Shown here: positions 1 to 13,400 of the stretch, in pieces
Numbering within the stretch: position 1 is the stretch's first letter
Layout: each line of letters begins with the position of its first letter
DNA from: Coriaria nepalensis
Lineage: Eukaryota > Streptophyta > Magnoliopsida > Cucurbitales > Coriariaceae
Assembly: GCA_027186245.1 (NCBI GenBank)
Contig: CP114489.1
Coordinates: forward strand, 4,595,501 to 4,659,500
DNA: 64,000 nucleotides
Reading direction: 5' to 3'
Notes under the pieces: generated by a model
Told to the model about the DNA's origin: nothing
The model's database searches: none
Seen by the model: the letters and a program-made list of their open reading frames with translations, nothing else
Program-made: the position numbers and the translations under genes

Positions 1-3000
1 GTTGCTGTTGGATTCTTGGTTGAATTGATGTAATGAAGAATTGTAAGTGAGTCGTTATAGGTTACTGCTGTTGCTGGTAAAAGATGAGCATCACATGATA
101 ATTCTCTTCCATTTGCTGGACTATTGGCTAAGATGAAACCAACACCACCTGCCCTTTTTACTTCTATGCCTTTTGCAACTCTTAGTCCGGTGCCTCTAAA
201 GCATAATACTATCTTTCCGTTCGTCTTTTCCGGTGAAAGTGAGCCCGAAAGACATTGTCTACAAAACCCATATAAAATTGATATTTAGAAAACTAACTAA
301 TGACTGATTGTAATTTTTGTTTTTTTAGAATAAATAATAGTGGAAGCTAATAACTTCTTGTAATTTCCCTACCCTGATATGTTTTGGGGCACATATTGGT
401 TGACAATCTCTGCAGCATAGACAAGTGGATGCATCTTATTCTCCAGCTTTGATGGAGTCACTGTTTGTCCCTAATTATATCCATCAACAGTGTTAATTGT
501 TTTATTAATTGAGCCAGAAAATAATATATGAACTTTATATTTGATGTAATCACCTTAATTATCAAGCCATTTCCAAGCACAACAGGGGAGGCAAACTCTC
601 TATCTACACTACTAGCACCAACAGTAATGACCCATGGAGCTGGATTGGACAAAGTTGAAGGCCCCGGGCCGAGATTACCCGCACTACAAGCAACTAAAAT
701 GTTGTTCTTTGTAGCATGTAAAGCTCCAATACCAATAGCATCTTGCGTATAATTCACAGGTTGGGCTGTCCCAATTGATATACTCAGTATATCAACTCCA
801 TCCCCAATGGCATCATCAATGGCTGCAAGCATGTCTTCCTCAACGCATGTGTTCCCCTCGGCTTTAGAATGGCCCGGAACTGGCCAACACACTTTGTATA
901 TAGCCAGGTGTGCCAGTGGCGCACCGCCTGAGACAGTCCCACGGGCGAAACCGCCAAGGGCTGAGACATTCCTGACACTCCTGCCTCCGACTGTTGAGGC
1001 TGTATGTGTACCGTGGCCGTCCTTATCACGTGGCGATCTGTAGTCTTCAGAACCATTTAGCGGGCCGTACATTTTTTCATAACCCTTGAGGTAGTATCGA
1101 GCTCCAATTATCTTCCTGTAGTAAAATTTAGACATTAATGCTTGAATAGTTATAAAAACCAAATATATTATCATGCGACATTACACGTAAATGATAATCA
1201 AAACTTTAAGGACGAAATTAAACGTTAAGAATGTTCAGGGGTTGAAAGTGAAATAAAGTTGAAAATTTATGTGGGAAAACGGTATTTACCCATTACATAA
1301 AATTGCTTAATAGTAATAAGATAACAAACGCAAAATCTGGGGGATAGAAAAGAGCCAAAAGCAGATGTATATCATTTCACAAGCATGCATTGCGATTTAG
1401 ATGGAGACCCCAGAAGGAAGAAACACAAACACTTGCGTCCAAAGTTTACATGACATTACAAAACAGAGCATGTCTGGCTTTTTGGCTTCAATTGTCAGAC
1501 ACTAATTGAAATCAAACTGCAGGCAGGAATATAAAAATAAAACATATTGAGGGATCATTGTAAAAATTATTACCCTCCCAGTTAAGGGCAGTACTGCACG
1601 TGACCGTCTGGTAATTTTCATTGCTGACTGCCAAATTTATTATTATTATTATTATTATTATTATATCCTAATTTTTCAAAATATAAAAACATACTTAAAT
1701 CATTGAATCTTATACATGAACATGTTACACATATATAGTAGGCTAGTAAAAGCACACCATTATATAGAAATACAATTACTTCACATATATTATATAGTGA
1801 CTTAAAAGATCAGGAAAAAAAAAAAAGAGTTTTAAGTGAAGAGGTAAGAGTTTAAGAAAGGAAGACTAACCTATTACAGTGGGAGGAGTTAAAAGCAACT
1901 CCAGTTTGGCAGATTCCATTCCATTTTTTTGGAACAGACCCCATTCCTCTATCTCTAAAACTCTCTGATTCTGGCCACACACCTGATATTCAAAAAAATA
2001 TCCCCATCCTTATCACTTCATAATTCACAAGCACTAATTCTCCATTGTCTTCTTAACTCAAATCCTATTATATTTTACATGATTTTATGTTCACTTTCTT
2101 GAAAATTATAACGTGCATATAAAAGAGATGTTTTAACATAATCAATGGAGTAGAAATATCAATCGTATCAAAACACCTCAACTTTTTGCAGTGAAAATTT
2201 AACACGATTGCAGTGAAAATTTTCACTTCCAAAATTATAGCTCTTTTATTTTTTATTTTTTATATATAATATATAAAAACAAATAATTGTAAAGCATGCT
2301 TACGAATTGTTGTTATGTTAGCTAATAAAATATAAAAAATTATTGTAGAATTAATATGTATACCACTATCCAAGAGGCCAACGATGACATGTTTTCCATA
2401 TTTGGCTTGGGACAATAAGTCTAGACCTCCTCCTCTCTTGGTTAGGCCTCTCCAAGGTCTTCTTCCTTCCTCTAAACCTGCAAATTTCCACGACCTCGTC
2501 GTATGCGTCGTATACTTTCTCGGCCGACTTTGAAAAACTGATACCACTTCTTCCATTTCTATCAAAATTCAAGCATCACTTATCATTTCAATCAGTTCTA
2601 ACGTTTCTTATATCTATAAGTTACATACATTAACTATTATCTAACTGAAGAGATACAATTAATTACCGGAGAGTTTCGAGGCTTGACCGGGAGTGAGAAC
2701 TGCCGCAAAGCCATTGATGCTATGCTTGTAACTATAAAGAAGAGAAGCTCTAGCTTCCTCCTCACCCTCCTTCACAGAAAGCAAATAAGAGTGGTGCGTT
2801 GCTTCTATTTCCTCCGATGCTTTCTCTCCACTATGCTCTCCAAAATACACTACGTAAACCTATTTATTAAAGTAAGGGGGGAAAAAAAAACATCAAAAAG
2901 ATAGAAAGAAAAATAGCATATTAACTTTTGATCACAATACAGAGAAGAAGTTTCAAATAATCGATAAAAAAAAAAAAAAAAAACCCACAGGAGTACCAAC

Positions 3001-3090
3001 GACCTGTCGTTCTGCTGAATAACATGAGACCAATAGAGGGAGGAGGAGGAGGAGAAGGAGAAGAGGAGTATAAAAGAAGAATGACTTCAT
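1..3090 (-). CDS. Subtilisin-like serine protease (SBT, subtilase family S8), 3' part outside window
   Basis: A secreted plant subtilase that would cleave proteins in the apoplast. Seven exons read in frame on the minus strand: 3004-3090, 2667-2859, 2364-2558, 1871-1982, 554-1115, 373-470 and 1-258 (continuing). Exon 1 starts at the ATG ending at 3090 and encodes a 29-residue signal-peptide-like stretch with eight leucines in a row. Exon 2 begins the I9 inhibitor prodomain (VYVVYFGEHSGEK). The catalytic Asp lies in LLDSGVWPES at the exon 3/4 junction and the catalytic His in DGHGTHTAS in exon 5. Exons 6-7 enter the PA domain (NGKIVLCFRG). The catalytic Ser and the C-terminal domain lie beyond position 1. 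The sequence resembles the SBT5 group (SBT5.6-like) from memory. No break is seen in the visible 502 or so codons. Intron 4 (1116-1870) holds an (ATT)n tract. Confidence 0.93.
1638..1664. repeat. (ATT)n microsatellite
   Basis: Nine or so ATT units inside intron 4 of the subtilase gene. Confidence 0.9.
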
Positions 3091-3230
3091 GTTTCTATGT
3101 GACAACGCTGACATGGGCTTCCCAAGGCTATCTATAAACCAAAATTATAGGGTTTTTTTTTTTTTTTTCTTCTCTCTGTAGTGGGGGGAGATGGATATTA
3201 CATGCTTTATATTAAGAGGAGTCTCCTATT

Positions 3231-3239
3231 CTATTTATA
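3231..3239 (-). promoter_or_regulatory. TATA box of the subtilase gene
   Basis: The minus strand reads TATAAATAG about 140 bases upstream of the start codon at 3090, a normal distance for a plant TATA box plus leader. A CT-rich, T-rich stretch lies between it and the gene. Confidence 0.5.
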
Positions 3240-3240
3240 A

Positions 3241-4002
3241 TATATTATCCTAGAGAGTGCCCCCCTGTTACATGTAATCTTCCAATCTACTAACAGGCTG
3301 CCTCATTTTCTTATTTTTTATTTCCTTTGTCCGTACCTAGAGGAAAACAAACAAAATATGCCAGAGTTGAGAAAAAAAAAAGGACCATTTTTATGGCCTA
3401 ACACTATACATGCTATTGTAATTATGATAATAATAATAATATAAAGAAGAATAATAACATTTCTTTATTTATTGAGAATACATCATATATTTTAAATTGA
3501 ATTTTTGAGATATTAATTTATAAAAAAGATTACTACTTTTATTATCAATTAATTTTGAGATGAAAATTCAAATTTTTATAGAATATTAGAATGTCTAACA
3601 CGTGATTGAACTGACCATCACATATATTTTACGTCACTCATATAAAAAAGTCTATATGTAAGCTCAAAATAATGTCACATATGAGAGGCATGTTGAAAAT
3701 AATCTCACATCTGAAAGTGAACTTTTTAAAAACTAGTATATAAGAAAGATGAGTCGCTCATCTAATTATCAATTATTTTTAGATGGAAGCTCATATTTCT
3801 ATAATATTTATTTGATTTTTTTAAAATAAAGATCATGCATTAAACATAGAATGAAAATATAAAAGGCTGCCTATTATAAAACAAAACTCCTGCATAAGGA
3901 AAAACAAGCATATTCTCAATTTTAAAATAAAGACATTTTAAAGGAATATAACTAAATATAATGAATTATATGTTGTAATGAAATGCACTTAGCACTTAGA
4001 TA
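3241..4002. other. AT-rich intergenic sequence, nothing recognised
   Basis: No coding frame or recognisable repeat apart from short A and T runs and a short ATA tract near 3425. Confidence 0.6.
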
Positions 4003-4631
4003 TAGAGGTGTCAAAACGGGTCACTCGACTCAGCTTAGCCTAGCCCCTTTAAAGCTTTTCATTATTTAGGGTTGGTCTATGCCCATTTTCAAAATATATA
4101 TATGTTCCCGACTTGGAAAGTCTTTTGGATTTATCTCAGGCCTATCTGAACCTAAAATAGGTCGAGTTCGATTGGAGCTAAAATGGGCCCGACTCTTTTT
4201 AAATAAAATATTAATAATAAAATATTATTAAAATAAATTATTAAACTAGTAAAGGAACTAATGTTTATATTTACTATTTAAACATTAGCTAATGTTTAAA
4301 CTTTTTGTAAAGTAACTAATTTTATTCAATCTTGAAGCTCGAAGCCTCCAATCTTTCTAATTTCTATCATAATTCATAAGACATAAGCTAATCACCTATT
4401 AATGTTTAAATATTAGACTTATAGCCATAAACCCAAGTCTCAATGATTAAATATTAGACTTATAATCAGGTTGAAGTGTTGAACCTTTCATTATTAGGTC
4501 AGGCCTAGCAGGGCTCAGCCGGGTTTAATCGGACCAGGCTCAGCAAGCCTAAATAAAATAGGGCTCAAGACCGAGTTTTTTCCCAAGGTTATGAGCCGGG
4601 CCAAAAAATTCCGTCCATTTTAACACATCTA
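4003..4631. mobile_element. Non-autonomous hAT-type DNA transposon
   Basis: The left end reads TAGAGGTGTCAAAACGGGTC and the reverse complement of the right end reads TAGATGTGTTAAAATGGACG, so the termini are imperfect inverted repeats. Flanking 8-bp sequences CTTAGATA (left) and CTTGGACA (right) match at 6 of 8 positions, as expected for an old hAT 8-bp target-site duplication. The subterminal parts are rich in GGCC/GGGTC words typical of plant hAT elements. There is no coding capacity in its 629 bp. Confidence 0.7.
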
Positions 4632-4692
4632 CTTGGACATATGACAACTCATAATATTCTTTTAGTTTTTAAATACTTAATATTATTATGGT

Positions 4693-4806
4693 TAAATTTT
4701 TCTAAAAGCTACTAGGTGCTCAATGGACATAATTATTTATATATATCATTAAGTTTGTCTAAAGGCTACTAAATGTTCAATGGTCATAATTGTTTATATA
4801 TATCAT
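4693..4806. repeat. 57-bp tandem duplication
   Basis: Two adjacent 57-bp copies (4693-4749 and 4750-4806) share the pattern CTAAA(A/G)GCTACTA...CAATGG(A/T)CATAATT and both end in TTTATATATATCATT. They have diverged at several sites. Confidence 0.8.
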
Positions 4807-7399
4807 TTGACATTTAAACTTGCAATCACAACTTATTATCTTCTATAAATGGATGAATATTGGACTTTATTTTACTATAGAAAAATAGGTTCTTCTCACT
4901 AAAATTTTTCTAAAAATACAAACTTTATTTTGTCTTGATTTCATAAGTGTAAAGTACATTTAAATTAAGTTTCGATTTATCGTGAAAGGGAATTCATAGA
5001 TCGTATGTAACACATTTAGAGAGCAAATTTTGTCTCAAGTAAAGTGGCACTGCTACATGACATAGGCAAATTCTCATTCCTATTTAATGCTTATAATATT
5101 AACACCAAGAAAAATAATGGGGTAATAAATTGGTTACAATTTTGTTTTAGAATAAACGTTAAAGAGAATGGAAGTATTTTCACTCATCTTAACTGATACA
5201 TACTCTCTCTTGATTGGAAAACAATCCAATCCACGTACAATTTACAAGTCTGTTTACTCAAGAGAAGCATACTTCACCACAAAAAACTCCTATAGAGACA
5301 GATTTCCCTTTAAGAAGCAAACTAATTCTTCAATCCAGAGGTCAAACGATCAATAAACTCCTTACAAATTTTCTCTTTCAACAAATTACCTTAATAACTC
5401 CTTTCCCCGAAATAAATTTTATTTTTATTCTATTGACTTTATTTTATAATTCAATTTAATTTTTAACTTTTGCTTTGGTCATATTTTAATCATTGAACTG
5501 AAAAAATAAAAGAAGAATATTTAAATATTTTAAAATTCTTTTTAACTTTTTAAAGATAAATTCTACTCATTCTTCGTCCATTAATTATCTCTTTCTAATT
5601 ATCGCTTATATCATATCAACTCTCTCATAGTCACTGCCCTTACTTCTCTCTCGATCTGAACTAAGAGAGTGAAAGGTAAGGTGTGGTGGCAACAACCGAG
5701 TTGGTGCAATGGTGGCGATGTTAGGAAGGGGTGGCTAAGAAAAGAAGAATGAGTATAGTTTTTATTTAAACAGAAGTTAAGTGAGAGATTGTTATGTATT
5801 CTTCTATCTTTTTTCTTTTTTTTTTTTTTTTAATGAAAATGAGAAATTAAATAACTCATCAAAATTAAAGGACAAAACTAGAAAAAAAAACTTATAAATA
5901 AAGTGTACGATATATATACAAAATAGTAAATAGTAAATAGTAAATAATATAGGGAGATGAAAATAGTTAACAATAATGTAGTTAATAGAATTAGTAAATA
6001 GAAATAGAATATACAAAGAATAAATAGTAAAATAGTAAATAAAACTAAAATCTATAAATAATAAATAGTAAAAGTAGAATAAGAATATGCAAAATAAAAA
6101 TTTAGAATAGTCTATGTAAACAAGGTACATACTGAAATAACAAAAATAAAATGTTAAAAAATTGAGAATTAAATTAAGATATGTTATCCAATAATTTGTT
6201 TAAAATAGATTTGCCCATTGAAAAAAAATTCAGGAGAAGAAAACAAATGGTGGGCTAAAGCGAACCGGGTCATTTTCAGACTGACATTCGGCACGCCCTG
6301 GTGCGGGCACATACGAGCCCGATCCGCTTCGGATTTGCACCCCCTGCTGGTGCACGCTAGAGAAAACATTATACTTTATATTTTATTACCCATTAACAAA
6401 TGTGTAATTCTATATAAACACTCTCTCATTTGTTCTCATTTCTAATATGAGATAAAAATTTTCTCCTTCATTTTTTATACTTTAAATTATTTCAATAGTT
6501 TTATTTTGAGATTCAATTTCTTATTTACCCACTAATAATTTTGAGCGTACCATATACCGACTTGAAGTTCTCACTGAGAAAATCCGAATCAACTTTGATA
6601 TTTTATTTACACGAAATAAACTCCACTCAAAATCGAACATAAATATAATATCTTGAAATACTAATTTTTCAGGAACAAAAACTATAATAGTTAACTTATA
6701 TAATAAAATTCTTATAAAATAAAAAATATTTGATATTTGATAATGGGAATAATAGAGGTTAGAATACTTATGGGTTTGGTGACTGATCTATATAGCTAGC
6801 CAGCGTGCATGTAAAGCAACTAAATTAGGCATAGGACGGTCTAAAAAGGGGAGGTTGATGGGCTTGAATTCGACGTCCTCCTTTTTCTTCTTTCGAGTCA
6901 AACTTAAAACTCTCAACTCTATGAGAATTTGTTGGTTTGGACATTGACCCCATGCTCAATAGTTAATGGTGGCCATGCACTAGTTATCATGCTTCTTTTC
7001 CTAACCTTGCTTATTGGAATACATGATTTAACTGTAGCTTTCATTTACGTTGCACGTTATAGCAATGAAGATGGCATCTTTCTTGCATCTATCTACTTTC
7101 TTGCTTGAATCTACTTTGCATTACGACAGATAATGCGCTATGCATACCATAAAAATTTAAGGGTCAACCTCAAAATCAATGACCCCAATCTTGTATAGAT
7201 TTGCATTTTGGTACCACTTAGAAATTTGAAAGTTCAAATGAAAGAAATTAATAATTACTAGATTTTTTACTTATTTTTCTACTATCCACTATAAAGATTC
7301 TTATTGCCAAATACTGGAATCTTACATGCAAAAAGAATGAAGATATACTCCGATTTAAAAACTAATTTATCCCACTATAAAGAAAAAAAAAAAAAAAGG
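4807..7399. other. Intergenic sequence with A-rich repeats and a small GC-rich island
   Basis: Mostly AT-rich sequence. A stretch at 5930-6070 repeats AAATAGTAAATA-like words. A GC-rich island sits at 6260-6360. The open frames here have low-complexity composition and resemble no protein I know. Confidence 0.5.
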
Positions 7400-7625
7400 T
7401 CAGGCTTAGATATAATTTAAAGTTCAAAAAATCAGCCCAACCTAATCCGATATTTAGGTTCGTATGGGCTCAGATGAACTTAATCTGGCTCGACCTATAT
7501 AGACTCAGCCCAATTGAGCCCAACCCTCTAAGGCCTTACCCAACTTGCCTACATCGCAAGCCTAAGCATGCGGTAGGCTTAAGTGACATGTGCAATAGGC
7601 CTAAGTCCGTCACTCGTACCCCTAA
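7400..7625. mobile_element. hAT-like terminal fragment
   Basis: The segment is dense in GGCTC, GAGCCCAA and GGCCT words of the kind found in hAT subterminal regions. It ends in CACTCGTACCCCTAA, resembling the TGACACCCCTA right end of many plant hAT elements. The left end is not clear. Confidence 0.35.
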
Positions 7626-7656
7626 TTGAGAAGACCTGAGAGCCCTCTCAATTAGG
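7621..7656. repeat. Perfect 11-bp inverted repeat (hairpin)
   Basis: CCTAATTGAGA at 7621-7631 is the exact reverse complement of TCTCAATTAGG at 7646-7656, with a 14-base loop. It lies at the end of the hAT-like fragment. Confidence 0.8.
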
Positions 7657-7899
7657 CTTTACTTCATTATTTCTTTTATTTGGACATGAGATAGAATCTA
7701 GAGACCTTTTCTATATATTTCAAAATTTTATTATATTTTATTTTATGTAAATCATTATAGTTTTTCTTTCTTCTATTTCACCCCCCTCTTATAATACTTT
7801 TAAAATCATCCAATTTGAATTTTCTCTATAAATATCTCACTCTCACTCTAATTCTTTCTCATATTTTTGTGCTCTCTCACTCTAACTTTCTAAATGAGT

Positions 7900-10442
7900 A
7901 TGACTAAACTTGTATAGGAAATAGATCATCATCAATTTGACTATAACTTTCTAAGTGAATATGACTAAACTCTTTATGCCAAAACCAGTTCAAATTCACT
8001 CCTGATACCATCAGGTCTAATACTATTTAATATACCACCAGGTCCACCACCACCATCTAATACTGATACCGTTATCGTCGTAAATAAAATATCTACAAAG
8101 AGACGTAATGAGCGAACATCTGAAGTTTGAGATACGTTCGACATAATTCCACACAAATATAATAAATGTAAGAACATTGATAGTGCAATGTGTAAGTATT
8201 GTAAAAATATTTTAGTTGTAAGTCCAAATGATGAAACTAATCACTTGAAACAACGCAAAGAAAAATATATGTCTATAGCTAATGTAAGTATAAATCAAGC
8301 TCAACTGAATTTTAATATCAATGGTATAATTGGTGTGTTAACTTATGATCCCATAGTTGTTAGAGAATCTCTAGTTAGACTTATTACTGTTACTGATTTA
8401 CCTATTAATTTCGGTGATAGTATTTATTATGAGGAGCACATTAGAAGAGCATATAATTAATAATATAAGAGTACAAGTAAAAATACTACTAGATTTAACA
8501 TACTTATATATTCTAGAAGAAAAAAAAGTGATAAATTAAAATAGAATATTGTGATTTAAATTTGACTTTTGTCTTAATTTCTGATATTTGGAATGCACGT
8601 TTTAAATAGGACTATTTATGTATTGATCTTCATTATTTATATTTGGAAGGGATCTTAAATAAACTAGTTAATAGGATTTAGAGTTATAAATGAAGTATAT
8701 ACTGGTGAAAATATATATGATTTAATATTTCAAGTTTTAAGTGTATTTGATACAAAAAATCGTATAATATTCATAACTTTGGATAATGTTGCGATAAACA
8801 CAATGGTCGTCTCTTTATTTGAATCATAGCTTAGTCAGTATAACGGTGAAGTTTTCCTGTATCAACGTTGTGTATATCATATCATAAATCTCATTGTAAA
8901 ATTATGTATGAAAGAACAAAATGTACACTATTTTGTTGATAAAATTTGATTAGTATTATCTTGGTTGGCTAATTTTAAAAGATATTGTAAAACATTCAAT
9001 GTGAAGCCTCAAAACATTTGGAACTAATATATCGGTATGGTGGAATTCGATATATTTGATGTTGAAAAATGCCCTCCCATAAAAAAAATAATTAATGATT
9101 TTTTTAATTTTTATAATCCTCATGTTTGTTGAGTAGTTCTGATTATGATATACTTAAAAAATTTGCATGCTTTTTTAGAAATATTTTATGATTCTACAGT
9201 TTAACTTTCAAGTAATTATTATCCTACATCTTCTCTTATTTTGCATTCACTTGTTGAAATGACTAGTTTGTTTCAAATCTCTGATAATGATGAAGTGTTT
9301 AAATCTGTTGATAAAAAAATGATTTCAAAATTTACAAAATTTTGGGAAGAAATTCTCCTTTTATGTACTTTTTCTTTTATATTAAATCATAAGGTTAAGT
9401 TATAAGGTCTAATAAATACTCTTACATTTATGAGTCAACATATAAATATTGATTATTCTTTCACTATTATTAACACTAGTAACAATCTACTTACGGCAAC
9501 AAACACATGAACAAGAGATTCGACCCAAGAAGAAAAATTAGGATTTTGTTAACGGTTCTGGTTCCAGATCTAGTTTCAGTTCTGCCGGGATAAAACTCCA
9601 GAAATATTTCAAAACCGATTTCTCATTTTTTGATTCATGTGCAAATGATTCAAAGTTCTTATGCCTTTTGGATTGGTGGAAGAAAAGCTCTACATGATTT
9701 ACTATACTAACACGACTTGCACAAGATGTTTTAACAATTCCCGTCTCAACGATTTCTTCTAAATCAATATTTAGTATAAGTGAAAGAATTATTAAAGATA
9801 GAAAGATTTCATTTAATCAAGAATTAGTTAAAACAATATTATTCAGAAGAGATTTTAAGCATGCACAACTCATCAAAATCAACATATACAACTCATAATT
9901 AGGAGTTGGTTTAAAGTTTTCTTAATATATTCTTAGAGGACAAAACTTTTGATGTGAGAAGCAGTTCTGATGTCCAGCGATAACTAGCCCCATTAATAAA
10001 TAAATAATTGATTATAGTTTATTAACAATTTTTTTTATTGGTTTATTTTTATTTATTTATGACTTTATTGCAGATTCTATTTTTTTCTCTTTAAGGCCGA
10101 GAGGTCTTCTTCGACAGAACGATTCCATCATGAAACCATCTATATATTATCTACACAATGTGATTTTTATTTAACTAAAAGTTTATTTATTTATTTATTT
10201 TATTATAATTTATATTTAAAATGGGCCGAACCCATGGGTCAACTTTTTTTGGACCCATAAGCTCGGCCCATCTCAGGATAAGCCCAAAGAGTTACATGAG
10301 CCAGGTCTAAGCATATTTTCATCAACCAAGTTAGGTCGAGCCCGGTCTTTTTTTTATTTTTTTTGTGCAACAACCCACCCTGGCCAATCCTAAATGGTGA
10401 AAACTTCGGCGTGGATTGAGTGAGACTATTTTAACACCTCTA
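7900..10442 (+). mobile_element. Decayed autonomous-type hAT element, right end recognisable
   Basis: The body contains the transposase relic at 8050-9870. At 10205-10442 a subterminal region rich in GGGCC, GGCCC and GAGCC words ends in TTTTAACACCTCTA; its reverse complement TAGAGGTGTTAAAA matches the left end of the element at 4003, so both belong to one hAT family. I could not place the left terminus or a target-site duplication, so the start is approximate. Confidence 0.55.
8050..9870 (+). pseudogene. Degenerate hAT transposase (BED zinc finger, RICESLEEPER/DAYSLEEPER-like)
   Basis: A decayed transposase on the plus strand. From 8110 a BED-finger-like region has its expected Trp replaced by a stop (TGA about 8128-8130), followed by CKYCKN at about 8191 and NHLKQRKEKY, where the last His and Cys zinc ligands are gone. 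An open stretch from 8188 to 8460 includes RLITVTDLPINFGDS, a motif typical of plant hAT transposases. Further blocks at 8575 (DIWNARF), 8780 (LDNVAINT), 8870 (CVYHIINLIVK) and 9770-9860 (a dimerisation-like ERIIKDRKISFNQELVKT) follow in the expected order but in several frames with many stops. It cannot encode an active transposase. Confidence 0.75.
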
Positions 10443-13400
10443 GATGAGTATAGCAAGCCAATTATACCATTAAATCACGGAGTAGACATTACTGATGTGG
10501 AGTGGAACTATTTAAATCAACCCATTGGGAAATTTTGGTCATAAAGCTTTTGGTCCTCCTCCACTTCATGCGCGTGTTGTAGTTGAAAAGGGCCATCAAA
10601 AGAATTGGAACTCATCACATATCTTTGAAAGCGAAGGTGTTTAGGATCACAACAAAGTACAAGAAGATAAATGAAAAATCTATTATCTTATACATATAAC
10701 GAAATCATATGAAATGGAATACCCTTTCCCAAAAAAGGGAAATTCAAGAATAAGAACTCTACTACAAAATTGGGCCAATAAAAGTTAGATGTGCAACGAA
10801 AGGGGCTGAGCCAACTACACAAGTGTTGTAAACCAACAAAATGAAATGGTCTACAGCCCAAAGAAATAATTCATATTCCTTGGGCTTCAGACCAAAATAG
10901 CTTGATGACGAAAGGAGTTGACTCCAGAAGCTTTTGACAACGCCGTGGCGGGTCATAAAAGGTTGCATGTGATGAGTTTCAGCCGTGTAGCCATTTTGCT
11001 AGCTCTCTCTATCATCATCGACATCGACATCACCGACATCATCTCATCTAAAAGCTTGTTATGTTGTAATAAATGGCTATCCTTTTGATCTTATCCTTTC
11101 TTCAACTGCTACCAATTAATTTCATTTTATGCCTTTAATTTGACTTCCATTCCTGCTCCAACCCATCTCACCTCACTTGTATTGTTCAACCTCTAGCTGT
11201 CTTTCAATCATGTGTTATTGTGTCCTGTTTTAACGTCTGCATGTTTCTATAACTATACATATTAATACAAGATAAATTTGTGTAAACACATTGTGCTTGA
11301 TAACCACTATATGTGTCTCTGGTTTCAAAATACTTAGGGAATCCATACTAAAATTTTGGATAACAATAATTCTTTTTTTATTGTTAAACTTAAATTTTTA
11401 TCTCAAAATTAAATAATTATATATTCATTTTTTTATATATGTGATTTTCAAATATTTTATTTTAGAGATAAGATATTTCTCAATACGTCTTCTTATATAA
11501 TATTATTTTTAGACTTATATGTAAACAATAAAAAGAATATTTCATTCTTATTTATATACTTAATTCCCAAATATCCTTATTAGACGTCGGATTTTTCTCA
11601 TCAGATTTGTTAAGTTCTTCAAACCTATCTCTCCATGTTTCTTAAGGTCGTTCATGATCTTGAGGTGGTCTCTCCATTCTATATGCACACATCTAAATTC
11701 TAATTGGATCGTAGAATAATAAAATTAAAAGTTGTATATATTAAGTTTGTAAGATATTAATAATTGAAAATGATATTGATTATTATATTGACTCTTAAGT
11801 ACATAATAAATATCATACACAAAATAAATAAATAAAACCGACGTTGAAATGGTCTTTCTCAATCATGAATGTGCATAGATGATAACTCCAAAACGTAGTT
11901 TTAGTTGGTCAAAAGTTGACTCATTCACCTCACCCTTAACAGCTACAAAAAGTCAACCCTCGATCGACATATCTTTCATTTCAATCATATGATCAAAAGG
12001 GCTTTCCAATTTTCATTCAATCCCTTGAATTTTGGAAAAATATAATTTGACAACAATAATCAAAAGGGCTTTCGGGCTTTGAGTATTAGATTTAAGTAAA
12101 ATTGATCGTTCTTGGAAGATTTTTTAGATTCCTACAATTGATCGTATCCAATTTTAACTATAATAAAATTTCATGATCAAATTTCATCATTTCGAAATGT
12201 TTTTTTTCTTACATTTGTTTTAGTAAATATTTTTTCAGATATTTTCATTTCATTTTTTATTTTTGGTAACCGGAACATTAAATATGGACACCAACCAGCA
12301 TTAAATATGATCATATGGGTATGATCATATGGGTGGACCCTTTATGTTATAACTTATAAACATGCTTCATAAATTCTTTTAATTCATTCATGCCGAGTTA
12401 ACAATAAATGGGTAAAGGCATTTATATATATATATATGTATCCATGCATGGTTACGTGTATTGATTGAATCAGAACAATAATGTAATTACAGACGATTAA
12501 ACTTAGTGATATATATATATATATATATGTATATGCTTGCGGGTTATGGAGGTTTTATCACGTGATACAGATAAATTTTGGTTACAAGGGATGTGGGGCC
12601 TAGTAAGAAAATTTGAAGTAAAAATAAGAATTATATTAAGATAAATTTTTTATAATTCAAGTATCATGCAAATAAAATTAGAAGGCAAAATGGAAAGCAG
12701 AAAGTTAATTAGAAGGGAAGTTTAAGTTTATATTTCAAGTATTATTATAAGCCTTAATTTTTTAATAATGCATTTTATAATGTATTAACAATATTAACAT
12801 TAGAGGACGAATTAATCCCAAAATCTTATATAAATTATAATAAATTCTTCAAATATCTTGTAATTATAAATAAATATTAAAAAATCAAGCTTAAATTATA
12901 ATAAATATTTAAAAAATTTATAACTATAATAAATATCAAAAATTCAAATTTAAATTATAATGAGTCTCCAATTTTTTTTTATGAATTGGTCCTACACTAT
13001 TACCTCAACTTAATACGACTAAATTCGACTTATAAATATAAAAAAATGAATTTTATTTTTAAAAATGATCCCTTTACTAATTCAAATTATTTTTCTTTAT
13101 ACTAATTTTTTCATTTTTCCAACCCAACCCTTCCAAAATTAAAAAAAAAAAAAAATTCGAAACTAGATTAACCCAAATTTATTTTTAAAGATCGATTAAG
13201 TTTTTCGCAAAAAACCAAAAATCGTAATTTATTATAATTTATATAAAGTTTTTGGAAATTAATCGTAATTTCCTCTCAATATTAAAATGAAAATTTTAAG
13301 ACAATTAGAAGTTGTACGGTTACAAAAATCGTGTGAATTAATTAGTTTAGCTCAACTATCTATTTCAAGTAGGAAAAGAAAGTAATGTCATGAAAAAGTA

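Noticed and set aside
784..1056. Open frames on both strands overlapping the subtilase catalytic exon
   Set aside because: They are shadows of exon 5; only the frame with the DGHGTHTAS and YKVCW blocks matches a protein family.
5804..6130. 108-residue Phe/Tyr-rich membrane-like open frame
   Set aside because: It comes from AAATAGTAAATA-type repeats and is low-complexity sequence.
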